Origin: Agrobacterium vitis
Lineage (GTDB): Bacteria > Pseudomonadota > Alphaproteobacteria > Rhizobiales > Rhizobiaceae
NCBI RefSeq assembly: GCF_014926405.1
Contig: NZ_JACXXJ020000005.1
Span: 1,307,001-1,371,000 of the forward strand
Direction of reading: 5' to 3'
DNA: 64,000 bases
Numbering within the stretch: position 1 is the first letter of the stretch; the number at the start of each line of letters is the position of its first letter. Below the pieces are notes generated by a model, which was not told the DNA's origin, ran no database searches, and saw only the letters and a program-made list of their open reading frames with translations. This document shows, piece by piece, positions 34,078 to 43,327 of this stretch. A program made the translations under genes and the position numbers.

Positions 34078-36525
34078 CTATTGGGTAGTCTGGCAGGAAT
34101 AGAGATCGTAAAGGGTGAAATCAGGCACTTCGCCCGGCGGTAGCGGCGTGGCTGGCGTGAAGGTCACACGGCGGCTTTCACCGGCGGTCAGGTCGAAGGC
34201 ATTGTCGCTGTAACTCCCATCAATGCGGCTTTCGATCATCACGAACAGCGCAAGACCAGACGCCGTGACCGTCAATTCGAAAGAGCCATCGGCCTGTGGC
34301 ATGGCCTTTAGCTCAAGACCCGATGGTTCCAGTTCCAGGCTTTTGTAAGCGCCGCCTGACACAAAATGGCCCTCGCCTTCCATGCCATTGGATGCCTTGA
34401 AATCCCATATTATCAGTCCATTACCTGGGACATCTGATAGTTCAATGGAAGTCAAAATCTCCGCTCGATCTGGTGAACATGATCCACTTGCCGTCATCAG
34501 TGTCCGGCGCTCACCAGACAATGTCAGCGCAAACACGGTCAAATCGATATCGACACTGTCAGCCGTGTCATTGACCATGGAGAACTGCACCCGCTTGCCC
34601 GTTTCATCCGGGATGGCGGCAATGGCCACGGGCTGGAAGAAGCGCTTGACCATATAATGCATGGCCTTCCACCGCCCGCCATAATCCAGGCTCGCCCAGG
34701 AGGCGACAGGCCAGGTATCGTTGAGCTGCCAATACAGCGTACCCATGCAATGCGGTTTCAGCGAGCGCCAATAGTCCACTGCGGTCTTGATCGCCAAGCC
34801 CTGCTGGATCTGGCTGAGATAGACGAAATTGGCGAAATCCTTCGGGAAGCGGAAATAGCGGAACATCGTGCCTGCAATCCGCTCATTGCCGCCAGCATTC
34901 TTCTGGTGCAACTCGATGACCGGCGAGGCGATATTCATGTCCTTTGCCTCGGCAAAGCTCTCGATGACAGGCAGTGACGTATAGGACTGGAAACCGAATT
35001 CCGAGCAGAAGCGCGGCTTGACGCTGCGGTAATTGTCGAAGCTCTTGTTCTCGTGCCAGACGGACCAATAATGCATGTCACCTGAGCCATCGGCATGCCA
35101 GGCATCGCCATAGTCGAGATAGCCGGAGGCGGGGCTGGAGGGCCACCAGATGGCTTGCGGAAAGGTCTTTTTGACCCCCTGCTCGATCACCCGGTTCAGC
35201 CGGTCATAGGCAACCAGATAGCGGTCACGATTATCGCGGCTTTCGTCAAACCAGGTCAGCGCCCCCATCAATTCGTTGTCGCCACACCAGAGCGCAATGG
35301 ACGGATGCGATTGCAGGCGGCGAACCTGATAATCGACCTCGGCTGCGACATTGTCGAGGAAGTCATCGGTGCAGGGATAGAGATTGCAGGCAAACATGAA
35401 GTCCTGCCAAACCAGCAGGCCCAAACGGTCACACAGATCATAGAACCAGTCGGCCTCGTAAAAACCGCCACCCCAGACACGGATCATGTTCATATGGGCC
35501 GCGACCGCCGAGTCCAGCAAGCCCTTGGTTTTTTCAAGCGACGAACGCGAAAACAGCGCATCGGCGGGAATCCAGTTGGCGCCCCGGCAGAAGATCTCCC
35601 GCCCATTGACCTTGAACGCGAAGCGGCTGCCCGCCTCATCCGCATCAGTAAGCAGTTCGATGACCCGCAGGCCGATCAGCTTTTCGACTGTATCGCCCGG
35701 CACGTCTACGCTTAAGGTGTAAAGCGCCTGTTCGCCGCTGCCCGCTGGCCACCACAGCTGCGGCTGTTCAATCTCAAACACATGGGTAATGACCGTTTCC
35801 CCGGCATTGACGCCGCAGTCCAGCCGCAGCCGCTCGTCCTCCAGCTGGAAATGCACCGGCACCACCGATGGGGTCTTGGCAAAGATCGTTGCCTTGACCG
35901 TCAGCTCCACCCGGCCATCGGCATGATGCAACTGGCTGGTTTCGACATGCTCGATTCGCGCCGGGTCCAGTTTGCGGATGGCAATAGTGCCATAGACGCC
36001 AAGCGGCGCGATGGCGATATTCCAATCCCAGCCGAAATGGCATTGCGGCTTGCGCAGCATGTTACCGTGCGGGATCGGCGAATTGCCGGGATGGTAAGGC
36101 ACGTAGAAGGGCTGGCGCGCCTGCCGCTCAGCCCCTGCCTTGATGCTGGAATGGATGACGATGCGAATGGTATTTTCGCCCGGCTGCAAGGCGGCGCTGA
36201 CGTCTGGACGGTAGCGCCGGAAGCAATTGTCGGCAGACAGTACCGGGATGTCATTGATGAACACCATGGCGACGGTATCGAGATTGTCGATATCCAGATA
36301 CCAGTCCGCATCGGCCACATCGAGATGGAAGCTGCGCACCAGCACCCAATCGCTTTCGGCCACCCATTGCACCTGTTCCTCATTCCTGGCGAAATAAGGA
36401 TCGGCAATCATGCCTGCCGCATGAAGCGCGCTATGCACGTCGCCGGGCAAGGTGATGGTGCAGGCGTGTTCACCGTTTACGGTGGAAAGCTGCCAGGGGC
36501 CGGCAAGATCGTGGATATCGGTCAT
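34078..36525 (-). CDS. glycoside hydrolase family 2 beta-mannosidase
   Basis: An 815-residue cytoplasmic GH2 enzyme. The N-terminal sugar-binding domain begins LAGPWQLSTVNGEHACTI. The acid/base Glu lies in IALWCGDNELMG and the nucleophile Glu in RFCSEFGFQSYTS. WVLVRSFHLDVADADWYLDI and the WCGDNE block are the pattern of beta-mannosidases rather than beta-galactosidases. It would release mannose from beta-manno-oligosaccharides brought in by the adjacent transporter. No signal peptide is seen, which fits intracellular hydrolysis. The ATG at 36525 has GAGGTG upstream; the longer frame to 36678 overlaps the ABC ATPase gene and is rejected. Confidence 0.92.
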   Translation of the reverse strand: MTDIHDLAGPWQLSTVNGEHACTITLPGDVHSALHAAGMIADPYFARNEEQVQWVAESDWVLVRSFHLDVADADWYLDIDNLDTVAMVFINDIPVLSADNCFRRYRPDVSAALQPGENTIRIVIHSSIKAGAERQARQPFYVPYHPGNSPIPHGNMLRKPQCHFGWDWNIAIAPLGVYGTIAIRKLDPARIEHVETSQLHHADGRVELTVKATIFAKTPSVVPVHFQLEDERLRLDCGVNAGETVITHVFEIEQPQLWWPAGSGEQALYTLSVDVPGDTVEKLIGLRVIELLTDADEAGSRFAFKVNGREIFCRGANWIPADALFSRSSLEKTKGLLDSAVAAHMNMIRVWGGGFYEADWFYDLCDRLGLLVWQDFMFACNLYPCTDDFLDNVAAEVDYQVRRLQSHPSIALWCGDNELMGALTWFDESRDNRDRYLVAYDRLNRVIEQGVKKTFPQAIWWPSSPASGYLDYGDAWHADGSGDMHYWSVWHENKSFDNYRSVKPRFCSEFGFQSYTSLPVIESFAEAKDMNIASPVIELHQKNAGGNERIAGTMFRYFRFPKDFANFVYLSQIQQGLAIKTAVDYWRSLKPHCMGTLYWQLNDTWPVASWASLDYGGRWKAMHYMVKRFFQPVAIAAIPDETGKRVQFSMVNDTADSVDIDLTVFALTLSGERRTLMTASGSCSPDRAEILTSIELSDVPGNGLIIWDFKASNGMEGEGHFVSGGAYKSLELEPSGLELKAMPQADGSFELTVTASGLALFVMIESRIDGSYSDNAFDLTAGESRRVTFTPATPLPPGEVPDFTLYDLYSCQTTQ

Positions 36526-36577
36526 GGTCACCTCGATAACTGCGGAGCGGATGATACCGCTCCTCTGGATAGGGGTG

Positions 36578-37675
36578 TCAGAGACGCATTTCCGTCTCGG
36601 CGTCGAAAATCGATGCGACGGACATGTCGAAGGCAAGTTTGACCTCGCTGCCGGGCCGGTAGCGCCTCGTCCCGGCAATGCGCACCGACAGCACCTGTCC
36701 CGCCAGCTTCAGCCAGAGGAGGTTATCGGCGCCCATTGGCTCTTCAATGTCAACGAGAGCTGGATGCGCCTCCTCGCCCGGACCGATATCGCCGTCCACG
36801 GCGATGTGTTCGGGACGAGCACCGAGCACGACCTTTCGTCCGGGCAGGAGCGTGCTATCGGCCTGATAGCCGGTCAGGCCGAAATCGACGCCGCCGGAAT
36901 GAAACACCACAGCACCATTGTTTTCGCGCAATTCGCCCTTGAAGAAATTCATCGACGGCGAGCCGATAAAGCCAGCCACGAACAGGTTCTTTGGCCGGTT
37001 ATAGATGGTCATCGGATCATCCAGCTGCTGGATGACACCGCTTTTCATGATGGCGATCCGGTCAGCCAGCGTCAGCGCCTCGATCTGGTCATGGGTAACG
37101 TAGATCATCGTGTTTTTCAGAGATTGATGCAGCCGCTTGATCTCAACGCGGAGTTCGGCGCGCAGCTTGGCATCGAGATTGGACAGCGGTTCGTCAAACA
37201 GGAAGACATCGACATCGCGCACCAGCGCCCGGCCAATGGCCACACGCTGGCGCTGGCCCCCAGAAAGCTCGGCTGGCTTGCGCTTCAGCAGCGGACCGAT
37301 TTGCAGGATCTCGGCGGCGCGCGCCACCCGCTTGTCGATTTCGGTCTTCGGCATTTTCGCCACCTGCAAGCCAAAGGACAGGTTTTTCTCCACAGTCATC
37401 TGCGGATACAGCGCATAAGACTGAAACACCATGCCGATGCCGCGATCCTTGGGTTCTTCCCAGGTGACGTTCTTGTCCTTGATGAAGATCTGCCCTTCGG
37501 AGACATCGAGAAGCCCGGCTATGCAGTTGAGCAGCGTGGACTTGCCGCAGCCGGACGATCCCAGCAGCACCAGAAATTCGCCATCGGCAATATCGAGATT
37601 GAGATCCTTCAGCACCGTGACGGCGCCGAAATTGAGCGAGAGATCACGTATGGAAACACTTGTATTCATCGGCAT
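36578..37675 (-). CDS. CUT1 sugar ABC transporter ATP-binding protein (MalK/UgpC-like)
   Basis: A 365-residue ATPase that powers the transporter encoded upstream. Walker A is GSSGCGKST near residues 39-47, the signature is ELSGGQRQRVAIGRAL, Walker B is VFLFDEPLSNLDAKLR, and a C-terminal regulatory domain with LGARPEHIAV (TOBE-like) follows. The start is ATG 37675, whose first base is also the last base of the permease stop (TAATG), so translation is coupled. The longer frame to 38323 is spurious. Cytoplasmic, peripheral on the inner membrane. Confidence 0.93.
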   Translation of the reverse strand: MPMNTSVSIRDLSLNFGAVTVLKDLNLDIADGEFLVLLGSSGCGKSTLLNCIAGLLDVSEGQIFIKDKNVTWEEPKDRGIGMVFQSYALYPQMTVEKNLSFGLQVAKMPKTEIDKRVARAAEILQIGPLLKRKPAELSGGQRQRVAIGRALVRDVDVFLFDEPLSNLDAKLRAELRVEIKRLHQSLKNTMIYVTHDQIEALTLADRIAIMKSGVIQQLDDPMTIYNRPKNLFVAGFIGSPSMNFFKGELRENNGAVVFHSGGVDFGLTGYQADSTLLPGRKVVLGARPEHIAVDGDIGPGEEAHPALVDIEEPMGADNLLWLKLAGQVLSVRIAGTRRYRPGSEVKLAFDMSVASIFDAETEMRL

Positions 37676-38619
37676 TATCCCTTCACGGCGCCCGCGGCGA
37701 TACCGCGCACGAACAGGCGTCCGGAGACAAAATAGATAAACAGCGGCACAGCGCCGGTTAAAATCGTTGCGGCCATGTTGACGTTGTATTCCTTCACGCC
37801 CTGAACCGAATTGACGATATTGTTGAGCTGCACCGTCATCGGGTAATATTCCGGGCGGGTGAATACGACGCCGAACAGGAAGTCGTTCCAGATACCGGTC
37901 ACTTGCAGGATCATCGCCACCACGAAGATCGGCAGCGACATCGGCAGCATGATCCGCAGATAGATCTGCCAGAACCCTGCCCCATCGATCCGGGCTGCCT
38001 TGAACAATTCCTCCGGCAGCGAGGCGAAGTAATTGCGAAACAGCAGCGTCAGGATCGGCATGCCGAAAATCGTATGGACGATGATCAGGCCGGTCAGGCT
38101 GCCATAGAGACCGATTTCGCGCAGCACGATGACAATCGGATAGATCATCACCTGATAGGGAATGAAGGCGCCGATCACCAGAATCGAGAAGAACAGTTCC
38201 GCCCCCTTGAAGCGCCAATTGGCCAGCGCATAGCCGCTGACAGAGGCAATAGCGATCGACACCACGGTCGAAGGCACCATGATGCGCACGGAGTTCCAGA
38301 ACCCCCGCGACAGGCCATCGCAATTCAGCCCGGTACAGGCTTGGCTCCAGGCTTTCACCCAGGGCTCGAAGGTAATTTCCATCGGCGGCGAGAAGATATT
38401 GCCCATCCGAATTTCGGGCATGCCCTTCAGCGAGGTGACGACCATTACGTAAAGCGGCAGCAGGTAATAGGCGGCGGCCACGAACAGGATGCCGTAGAGC
38501 ATGATATTGCGGCGCGAGAGCATGGGCTTCGGCTTGGCACCCATAGGGCCTTCGCCGAGCCGTGATGTCAGAGGGCGCATGACGGAATCTTGCGTGTTGA
38601 GAGCGGAATGGTCAGCCAC
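37675..38619 (-). CDS. CUT1 sugar ABC transporter permease (MalG-like)
   Basis: A 314-residue inner-membrane permease with six hydrophobic segments. The EAA loop that contacts the ATPase is EELFKAARIDGAGFWQIYLRIMLP near residues 225-250, and the C-terminus VRGIAAGAVKG is typical of MalG-type subunits. The start is GTG 38619 with GGAGG 8 nt upstream, and this overlaps the previous permease's stop by 8 nt. A longer frame to 38670 is less likely. It forms a heterodimer with the MalF-like subunit encoded just upstream. Confidence 0.92.
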   Translation of the reverse strand: MADHSALNTQDSVMRPLTSRLGEGPMGAKPKPMLSRRNIMLYGILFVAAAYYLLPLYVMVVTSLKGMPEIRMGNIFSPPMEITFEPWVKAWSQACTGLNCDGLSRGFWNSVRIMVPSTVVSIAIASVSGYALANWRFKGAELFFSILVIGAFIPYQVMIYPIVIVLREIGLYGSLTGLIIVHTIFGMPILTLLFRNYFASLPEELFKAARIDGAGFWQIYLRIMLPMSLPIFVVAMILQVTGIWNDFLFGVVFTRPEYYPMTVQLNNIVNSVQGVKEYNVNMAATILTGAVPLFIYFVSGRLFVRGIAAGAVKG

Positions 38620-39514
38620 GTTTGCGCCCTCCAAATTCGAGATAGGCCCAGGGAATAATGATGATGGCAACGGTCACCAGCATCATCGTTGAAGCGGCAA
38701 AGCCCTGCCCCAAGTTCTGCGCCTGGAACATATAGTCATAGACATATTTGGCAGGCACTTCCGAAGCGATGCCGGGGCCGCCGCTGGTTTGCGCCACCAC
38801 GAGGTCATAGACCTTGACGATACCGCTGGTGATAATCACCAATGTTGTGATGAAAACCGGTCGCATCATCGGAATGATGATCAGCAGATAGGTTTTCCAG
38901 GTCGGGATGCCATCAACCCGTGATGCCTTCCAGATATCTTCATCTATACCGCGCAAGCCAGCCAGCATCAGGCACATCACCAGCCCGGTGCCTTGCCACA
39001 GACCCGCGATCAGAATGCCATAGATCACCAGTTGCGGATTATAGAGCGGATCGAAGGTGAAGCTGGTAAAGCCCATGCTGCGCACCACCGACTGCACGCC
39101 GAATTCCGGGTTCAGCACCCATTGCCATACAAGACCGGTGACGATGAAGGACAGCGCAAAGGGATAGAGAAAAATCGTGCGAAACAGGTTTTCGAAACGG
39201 ATTTTCTGATCCATCAGCGCTGCCAGCAGAAAGCCGATCACCAGGCTGAAAATCAGCGAGAAAAAGCCGTAGACGGCCAGATTCTGGATCGAGATCAGCC
39301 AGCGTGCCGAAGACCACAGTCGGTCATACTGATCGAGACCGACGAAATTCAGCCGGGGCAGAAGCTTGGAATTGGTAAAGGAATAGACCACCGTCCAGAT
39401 GCTGCCGCCGAGAAAAATAACGACAGCAACCAGAATCATGGGAATAGAGGCAATCTTGGCGTTCAGATTGCGAAACAATCGAACCGGTCTTTTAGTTTGG
39501 CCCGTGGCCATCAT
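38612..39514 (-). CDS. CUT1 sugar ABC transporter permease (MalF-like)
   Basis: A 300-residue inner-membrane permease with six segments. The N-terminus carries NAKIASIPMILVAVVIFLGG, and the EAA loop is GIDEDIWKASRVDGIPTWKT near residues 195-215. It is shorter than enteric MalF, as usual for rhizobial CUT1 systems. The gene lies 147 nt after the binding-protein gene, with a strong hairpin in the gap, and overlaps the MalG-like start. The conserved order binding protein, permease, permease, ATPase supports a complete importer. Confidence 0.92.
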   Translation of the reverse strand: MMATGQTKRPVRLFRNLNAKIASIPMILVAVVIFLGGSIWTVVYSFTNSKLLPRLNFVGLDQYDRLWSSARWLISIQNLAVYGFFSLIFSLVIGFLLAALMDQKIRFENLFRTIFLYPFALSFIVTGLVWQWVLNPEFGVQSVVRSMGFTSFTFDPLYNPQLVIYGILIAGLWQGTGLVMCLMLAGLRGIDEDIWKASRVDGIPTWKTYLLIIIPMMRPVFITTLVIITSGIVKVYDLVVAQTSGGPGIASEVPAKYVYDYMFQAQNLGQGFAASTMMLVTVAIIIIPWAYLEFGGRKRG

Positions 39515-39588
39515 TGAAATACCCTCCTCTGGTCACGCCCGTCCTCTCGACAGCTGGAAAACGCCAGTTGGCGGGGCCTTGGAACCGG

Positions 39589-39620
39589 AAGCCATGGCGA
39601 AGGGTGATCCGCCATGGCTT
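39589..39620 (-). promoter_or_regulatory. 11-bp inverted repeat between binding-protein and permease genes
   Basis: A perfect stem AAGCCATGGCG/CGCCATGGCTT (39589-39599 and 39610-39620) with a 10-nt loop, in the 147-bp gap after the binding-protein stop. There is no T-run on the minus strand, so it resembles the mRNA-stabilising hairpins that raise binding-protein levels over permease levels rather than a full terminator. Confidence 0.6.
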
Positions 39621-39661
39621 TGCGCCAGAAAATCCATAAAAAAGTGATGGAGCGGAAAGGC

Positions 39662-40897
39662 TTAGTCCGCGTCGCTTATGATATCGGCGAAGCGTTTCTG
39701 TGCCGCTTCAGGTGTCATCGATGGATTGGCAAAGAATTCGGAGAACAGATCCTCCTTCTGCTTTTGCGTATCGGCGGACATCAGCTGGTCGGTACTGGCC
39801 AGAACATTGCCCTTGGCAAGAATTTCCAGACCCTTTTTCATGCAGTCATTGGCTGTTCCCAGATCAACATCGCCGCGGATCGGCAGCGAGCCTTTCTTCA
39901 GGTTGAAAGCCACCTGGGTTTTCGGATCGACAATGGTCGATGCCAGGACTTCCTGCGCCTTGGACTTATCCTTGTCTTTCAGCAGCGGGAAATAGAAAGC
40001 GTCGCCGCCCGCTGTCAGATAGCCGTTAAGGCCAAGACCCGGCAGGCAGCTATAATCCTTGCCCGCCACCTGTCCGGCCAGCTGGAATTCACCCTGCGCC
40101 CAATCGCCCATGATCTGGCCGCCAGCCTTACCGGTAATCACCATATTGGTGGCCTGGTTCCAATCCTGGACATTGGTGCCCTTCGACATTTTACGGGCAT
40201 CATCCGCCGCCTTGAAAATAGCTGCGAATTCAGGACTGCTGATCGTCGCTTCGTCCTTGTCCTGGTAGACCTTGAGATAAAGATCCTTGCCACCAAGCGA
40301 AATCAGCAGGGTATCGAACAACCCGCTGGTCTGCCACGGCTGACCACCGAGTGCCAGCGGTTGAATGCCAGCCTTCTGCAGGGCAGGTGCTGCGGCAACA
40401 AACTCATTCCAGTTTTTCGGGGTCTCGACACCGGCCTTCTTAAAGGCGGCATTGGATAGCCAGAGCCATTGCCAGGAATGAATATTGACCGGCGCGCAAT
40501 AGATCTTGCCGTCAATGGTGCAGCTATCCAGCAGGCTTGCGGGCTTGATCACGTCCTTCCAGTGGCCCTTGGTGGCCACATCCGTCAAATCACGCATTAA
40601 ACCGGCCTCCACCAGCTCCTGCGCCTGACGTCCATGGTTGAATTGGGTCGCCCCCATCGGATCACCACCGGTGATGCGGCTGATCATGATTGGCCGGGCG
40701 GTGCCGCCCGATCCGGCGATAGCGCCGTCGATCCATTTGTTGCCGGTCGCGTCAAAAGCCTTTGCCAGCTCCTTGACCGCAGCCGCCTCTCCCCCCGAAG
40801 TCCACCAATGGGTCACTTCCAGATCGGTCGCGCTGGCCATGCCAAGCGGCAAGGCCACAGTGGCTGCCAATGCAGCCGCAATGCACCGAATTATCAT
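39662..40897 (-). CDS. CUT1 sugar ABC transporter substrate-binding protein
   Basis: A 411-residue exported protein. A signal peptide (MIIRCIAAALAATVALPLGM, cut after ASA near residue 23) precedes TDLEVTHWWTSGGEAAAVKELAKAF, the start of the type II fold. The blocks NGHRRQ-like FNHGRQAQELVEAGLMRDL and GGDAFYFPLLKDKD are typical of CUT1 oligosaccharide binders. It captures the sugar in the periplasm and opens the operon. The start is 419 bp from the divergent LacI-type regulator, and the gap should hold the promoter and operator. Confidence 0.92.
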   Translation of the reverse strand: MIIRCIAAALAATVALPLGMASATDLEVTHWWTSGGEAAAVKELAKAFDATGNKWIDGAIAGSGGTARPIMISRITGGDPMGATQFNHGRQAQELVEAGLMRDLTDVATKGHWKDVIKPASLLDSCTIDGKIYCAPVNIHSWQWLWLSNAAFKKAGVETPKNWNEFVAAAPALQKAGIQPLALGGQPWQTSGLFDTLLISLGGKDLYLKVYQDKDEATISSPEFAAIFKAADDARKMSKGTNVQDWNQATNMVITGKAGGQIMGDWAQGEFQLAGQVAGKDYSCLPGLGLNGYLTAGGDAFYFPLLKDKDKSKAQEVLASTIVDPKTQVAFNLKKGSLPIRGDVDLGTANDCMKKGLEILAKGNVLASTDQLMSADTQKQKEDLFSEFFANPSMTPEAAQKRFADIISDAD

Positions 40898-41316
40898 TGA
40901 GTCTCCTCCCTCACTGAAACGTTGCCGGAAAAACCTAAGTCAATCTTCTTGAGGACGCAACCGGGAATTAGAAATTTTTTATTCAACCTTTTTTGCACCT
41001 GAAATTGCGCCCACCATAAATCGGAAAAACATCCCGAAAATCAGGATTTATCGCAGTGCAGCCTGATATTTTAGGCTGTTTTTCCTCAATAAATAGATTT
41101 TCCTTCGCAAATGCGAAATAGGTTGAGCTGACTTAGCACCTGCAATGATTGTAATTCATCTGAAAAAATATCCCGAATTAGCGCTCGACATTTTTACTGT
41201 ATCGTTTCAGAATTTAGAACGCATCGACATTTCGTCCGGTGACGGTTCCCGTCACAGACCTCCTTGCCGAAACTGAGTATTGGAGTGTAGAAATAGACTT
41301 TACTGGCGGACATTTC
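40898..41316. promoter_or_regulatory. divergent control region between sugar operon and LacI regulator
   Basis: 419 bp, AT-rich, no gene. It holds a dyad TTCGCA-AA-TGCGAA (41104-41117), whose even symmetry fits a LacI-family operator, and a hairpin CAGCCT/AGGCTG followed by TTTTT (41059-41083, plus direction). An AGCGCT palindrome lies near 41178. Which gene each element controls cannot be decided from sequence. Confidence 0.5.
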
Positions 41317-42366
41317 ATGAATGATGAGCGAAGACCAGGCCTGAAAACGGCCTTACATGCAGGGGCCGTACATGAGGGGAAGGGCGAACGCCCTACCCTC
41401 AAGACCATTGCCTTCCTGACCGGGCTCGGCATTACCACGGTATCGCGCGCGTTGAAGGACGCGCCGGATATCGGCGCCGATACCAAGGAGCGGGTGCGCA
41501 TGGTGGCGCGGCAATTGGGCTATCAGCCCAACCGTGCGGGGGTGCGCCTTCGCACCGGCAAGACCAATGTCATCGCCCTGGTGCTCAGCATCGATGAGGA
41601 AATCATGGGCTTCAGCAGCCAGATGGTTTTCGGCATTTCCGAAGTCTTGTCAGGCACGCCTTACCATATCGTCGTCACCCCCCATTCCCATAGCAAAGAC
41701 CCGATGCAGCCGGTGCGCTATATTCTCGATACCGGTTCGGCGGATGGGGTGATCATTTCACGCACCGAACCCGACGATGCCCGCATCAAGCTGCTGACAG
41801 AGCGTGGCATGCCGTTCGCCGCCCATGGCCGCACGGCATCCGGCCTGATACATCCCTTTCACGATTTCGACAATGAGGCATTCGCCAGCCAAGCAGTCGC
41901 GCGACTGGCCGAGCGTGGCCGCAAGCGGATCGCCTTGTTGCCGCCGACCGACAAGCTGACCTATTACCGCCATACCCGCGATGGCTTTTTGGCCGGCATC
42001 CTTAAGGCCGGTGCCGAAGAAGTGCCGGTGTCCGTCAATATCGATGGATCGCTCGAAGAGATCCGCAACGCGATAGAAGCACTGATGCGCTCACCAGAGG
42101 CTCCAGACGGCATCATCTGCTCTTCCAGCAGCGCCGCGATCGCTGTCAACGCCGGGATTGATGCCGCGAACAAGAGGCTGGGCCTGGATGTTGATCTCGT
42201 ATCCAAGCAATCGGTGCCGATCCTCAAATGGATACGTCCTGAAATCATCACCGCCAATGAGGATGCGTTGATGGCCGGACGCGAACTTGCAAAGGCCGTA
42301 ATTGCCAGCATCGATGGTGTGGAGCCGCATCTGCTGCAAAGCATCAGCCAGCCTGTGTGGTCCTGA
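41317..42366 (+). CDS. LacI family transcriptional regulator
   Basis: A 349-residue sugar-responsive repressor. The N-terminal helix-turn-helix covers about residues 27-50 (PTLKTIAFLTGLGITTVSRAL), followed by the hinge ADTKERVRMVARQLGYQPNRAG and a periplasmic-binding-protein-like effector domain starting KTNVIALVLS. It is divergent to the sugar operon and is most likely its local repressor, with the operator in 40898-41316. The start at ATG 41317 is preferred; an in-frame GTG lies further upstream at 41239. It has no close downstream partner in its own direction. Confidence 0.9.
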   Translation: MNDERRPGLKTALHAGAVHEGKGERPTLKTIAFLTGLGITTVSRALKDAPDIGADTKERVRMVARQLGYQPNRAGVRLRTGKTNVIALVLSIDEEIMGFSSQMVFGISEVLSGTPYHIVVTPHSHSKDPMQPVRYILDTGSADGVIISRTEPDDARIKLLTERGMPFAAHGRTASGLIHPFHDFDNEAFASQAVARLAERGRKRIALLPPTDKLTYYRHTRDGFLAGILKAGAEEVPVSVNIDGSLEEIRNAIEALMRSPEAPDGIICSSSSAAIAVNAGIDAANKRLGLDVDLVSKQSVPILKWIRPEIITANEDALMAGRELAKAVIASIDGVEPHLLQSISQPVWS

Positions 42367-42401
42367 ATCATTCACAGGCCAAAAGGAGCCTTGGCCGTTG
42401 A

Positions 42402-43253
42402 TCAGAACGGGATACAAACCCCGTCACGGGCGATGACCAATGGTCCATGCCAGACGGTAGAAAGCGCACGGCACCAATCCGCCTCGCCAAACGCCGGATC
42501 ATCGGCAGGAATGAGATGATTGAGCACGAGCTTTTTCACACCCGCAGCATTCGCCAACCGTCCGGCATCTTCCGCAAGCGTGTGCGACGCGTAGAGATGC
42601 TCTCGCAGGCGAGCGCCATTGCCGGTTCGGGCAACGATGTTGTCCACACCCTCCGGCAACATGGCCTCATGAACGAGAATGTCGGCCCCAGCCGCAAACT
42701 GTGCCAACGGCGGAAAATAGGCAGTATCGGACGACAGTACGACTGTCTTTTCGCCGTAGGAAAACCGCAGGGCAAAGCATTCCGTCACGGGTGGATGGTC
42801 AACGCGCAATGCCGATACCGTCAAGCCGTTTTCGACAAAAATCGGCCCTTCGCCATATTCGATGATGGTAATCAACTCCGCCGGATCAGGCCTGCCCTCA
42901 TCTTCGATTCGCGTTCGGATGTCATAGTCAAGCGCGGCGAGAAACCCCTGCCATAGCTGTTGTGTGCCCAACGGCCCATAGACGAGCACCGGCTTTGCAA
43001 GCCCCGTCGTCCAGGCTGTATGGAGAAGCCCACCAAGCTCCAATACATGATCGGAATGGAGGTGGGTAATGAATACAAGATCCAGTTCTTTCAACGACAT
43101 GCCCGTCTCCACCACCCCGCGTGTCACGCCAAGGCCGCAATCGACGACAATGCGGCGTCCACCGAGTGTCACCAGCATCGATGTGGGATTGGGGCCGCCG
43201 GGGCGGATCGCCGGGCCGCCCTTGCTGCCCAGAATGACAAGATGATCGTTCAT
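42402..43253 (-). CDS. MBL-fold metallo-hydrolase (RNase Z/arylsulfatase-like)
   Basis: A 283-residue zinc hydrolase. The metal motif is THLHSDHVLELGG near residues 66-78, with further ligands in SSDTAYF, VHEAML and LNHLIPADD. The N-terminal ILGSKGGPAIRPGGPNPTS is typical of MBL proteins related to RNase Z-like and phosphonate/ester hydrolases. The start ATG 43253 is supported by GAGGGC upstream. It sits after the gnd terminator in the same direction. No signal peptide is present. Substrate is unknown. Confidence 0.88.
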   Translation of the reverse strand: MNDHLVILGSKGGPAIRPGGPNPTSMLVTLGGRRIVVDCGLGVTRGVVETGMSLKELDLVFITHLHSDHVLELGGLLHTAWTTGLAKPVLVYGPLGTQQLWQGFLAALDYDIRTRIEDEGRPDPAELITIIEYGEGPIFVENGLTVSALRVDHPPVTECFALRFSYGEKTVVLSSDTAYFPPLAQFAAGADILVHEAMLPEGVDNIVARTGNGARLREHLYASHTLAEDAGRLANAAGVKKLVLNHLIPADDPAFGEADWCRALSTVWHGPLVIARDGVCIPF

Positions 43254-43268
43254 CGAAACAACGCCCTC

Positions 43269-43300
43269 AAAAAAGCCCCGCTGCGGTGAAGCAGCGAGGC
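43269..43300 (-). terminator. intrinsic terminator after gnd
   Basis: On the minus strand a 10-bp stem GCCTCGCTGC/GCAGCGGGGC (one G-T pair) with loop TTCACC, followed by six Ts. It starts 28 bp after the gnd stop and lies just ahead of the MBL gene. Confidence 0.9.
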
Positions 43301-43327
43301 GTTGATTTCCTTGCAAAACCGTTGGGA

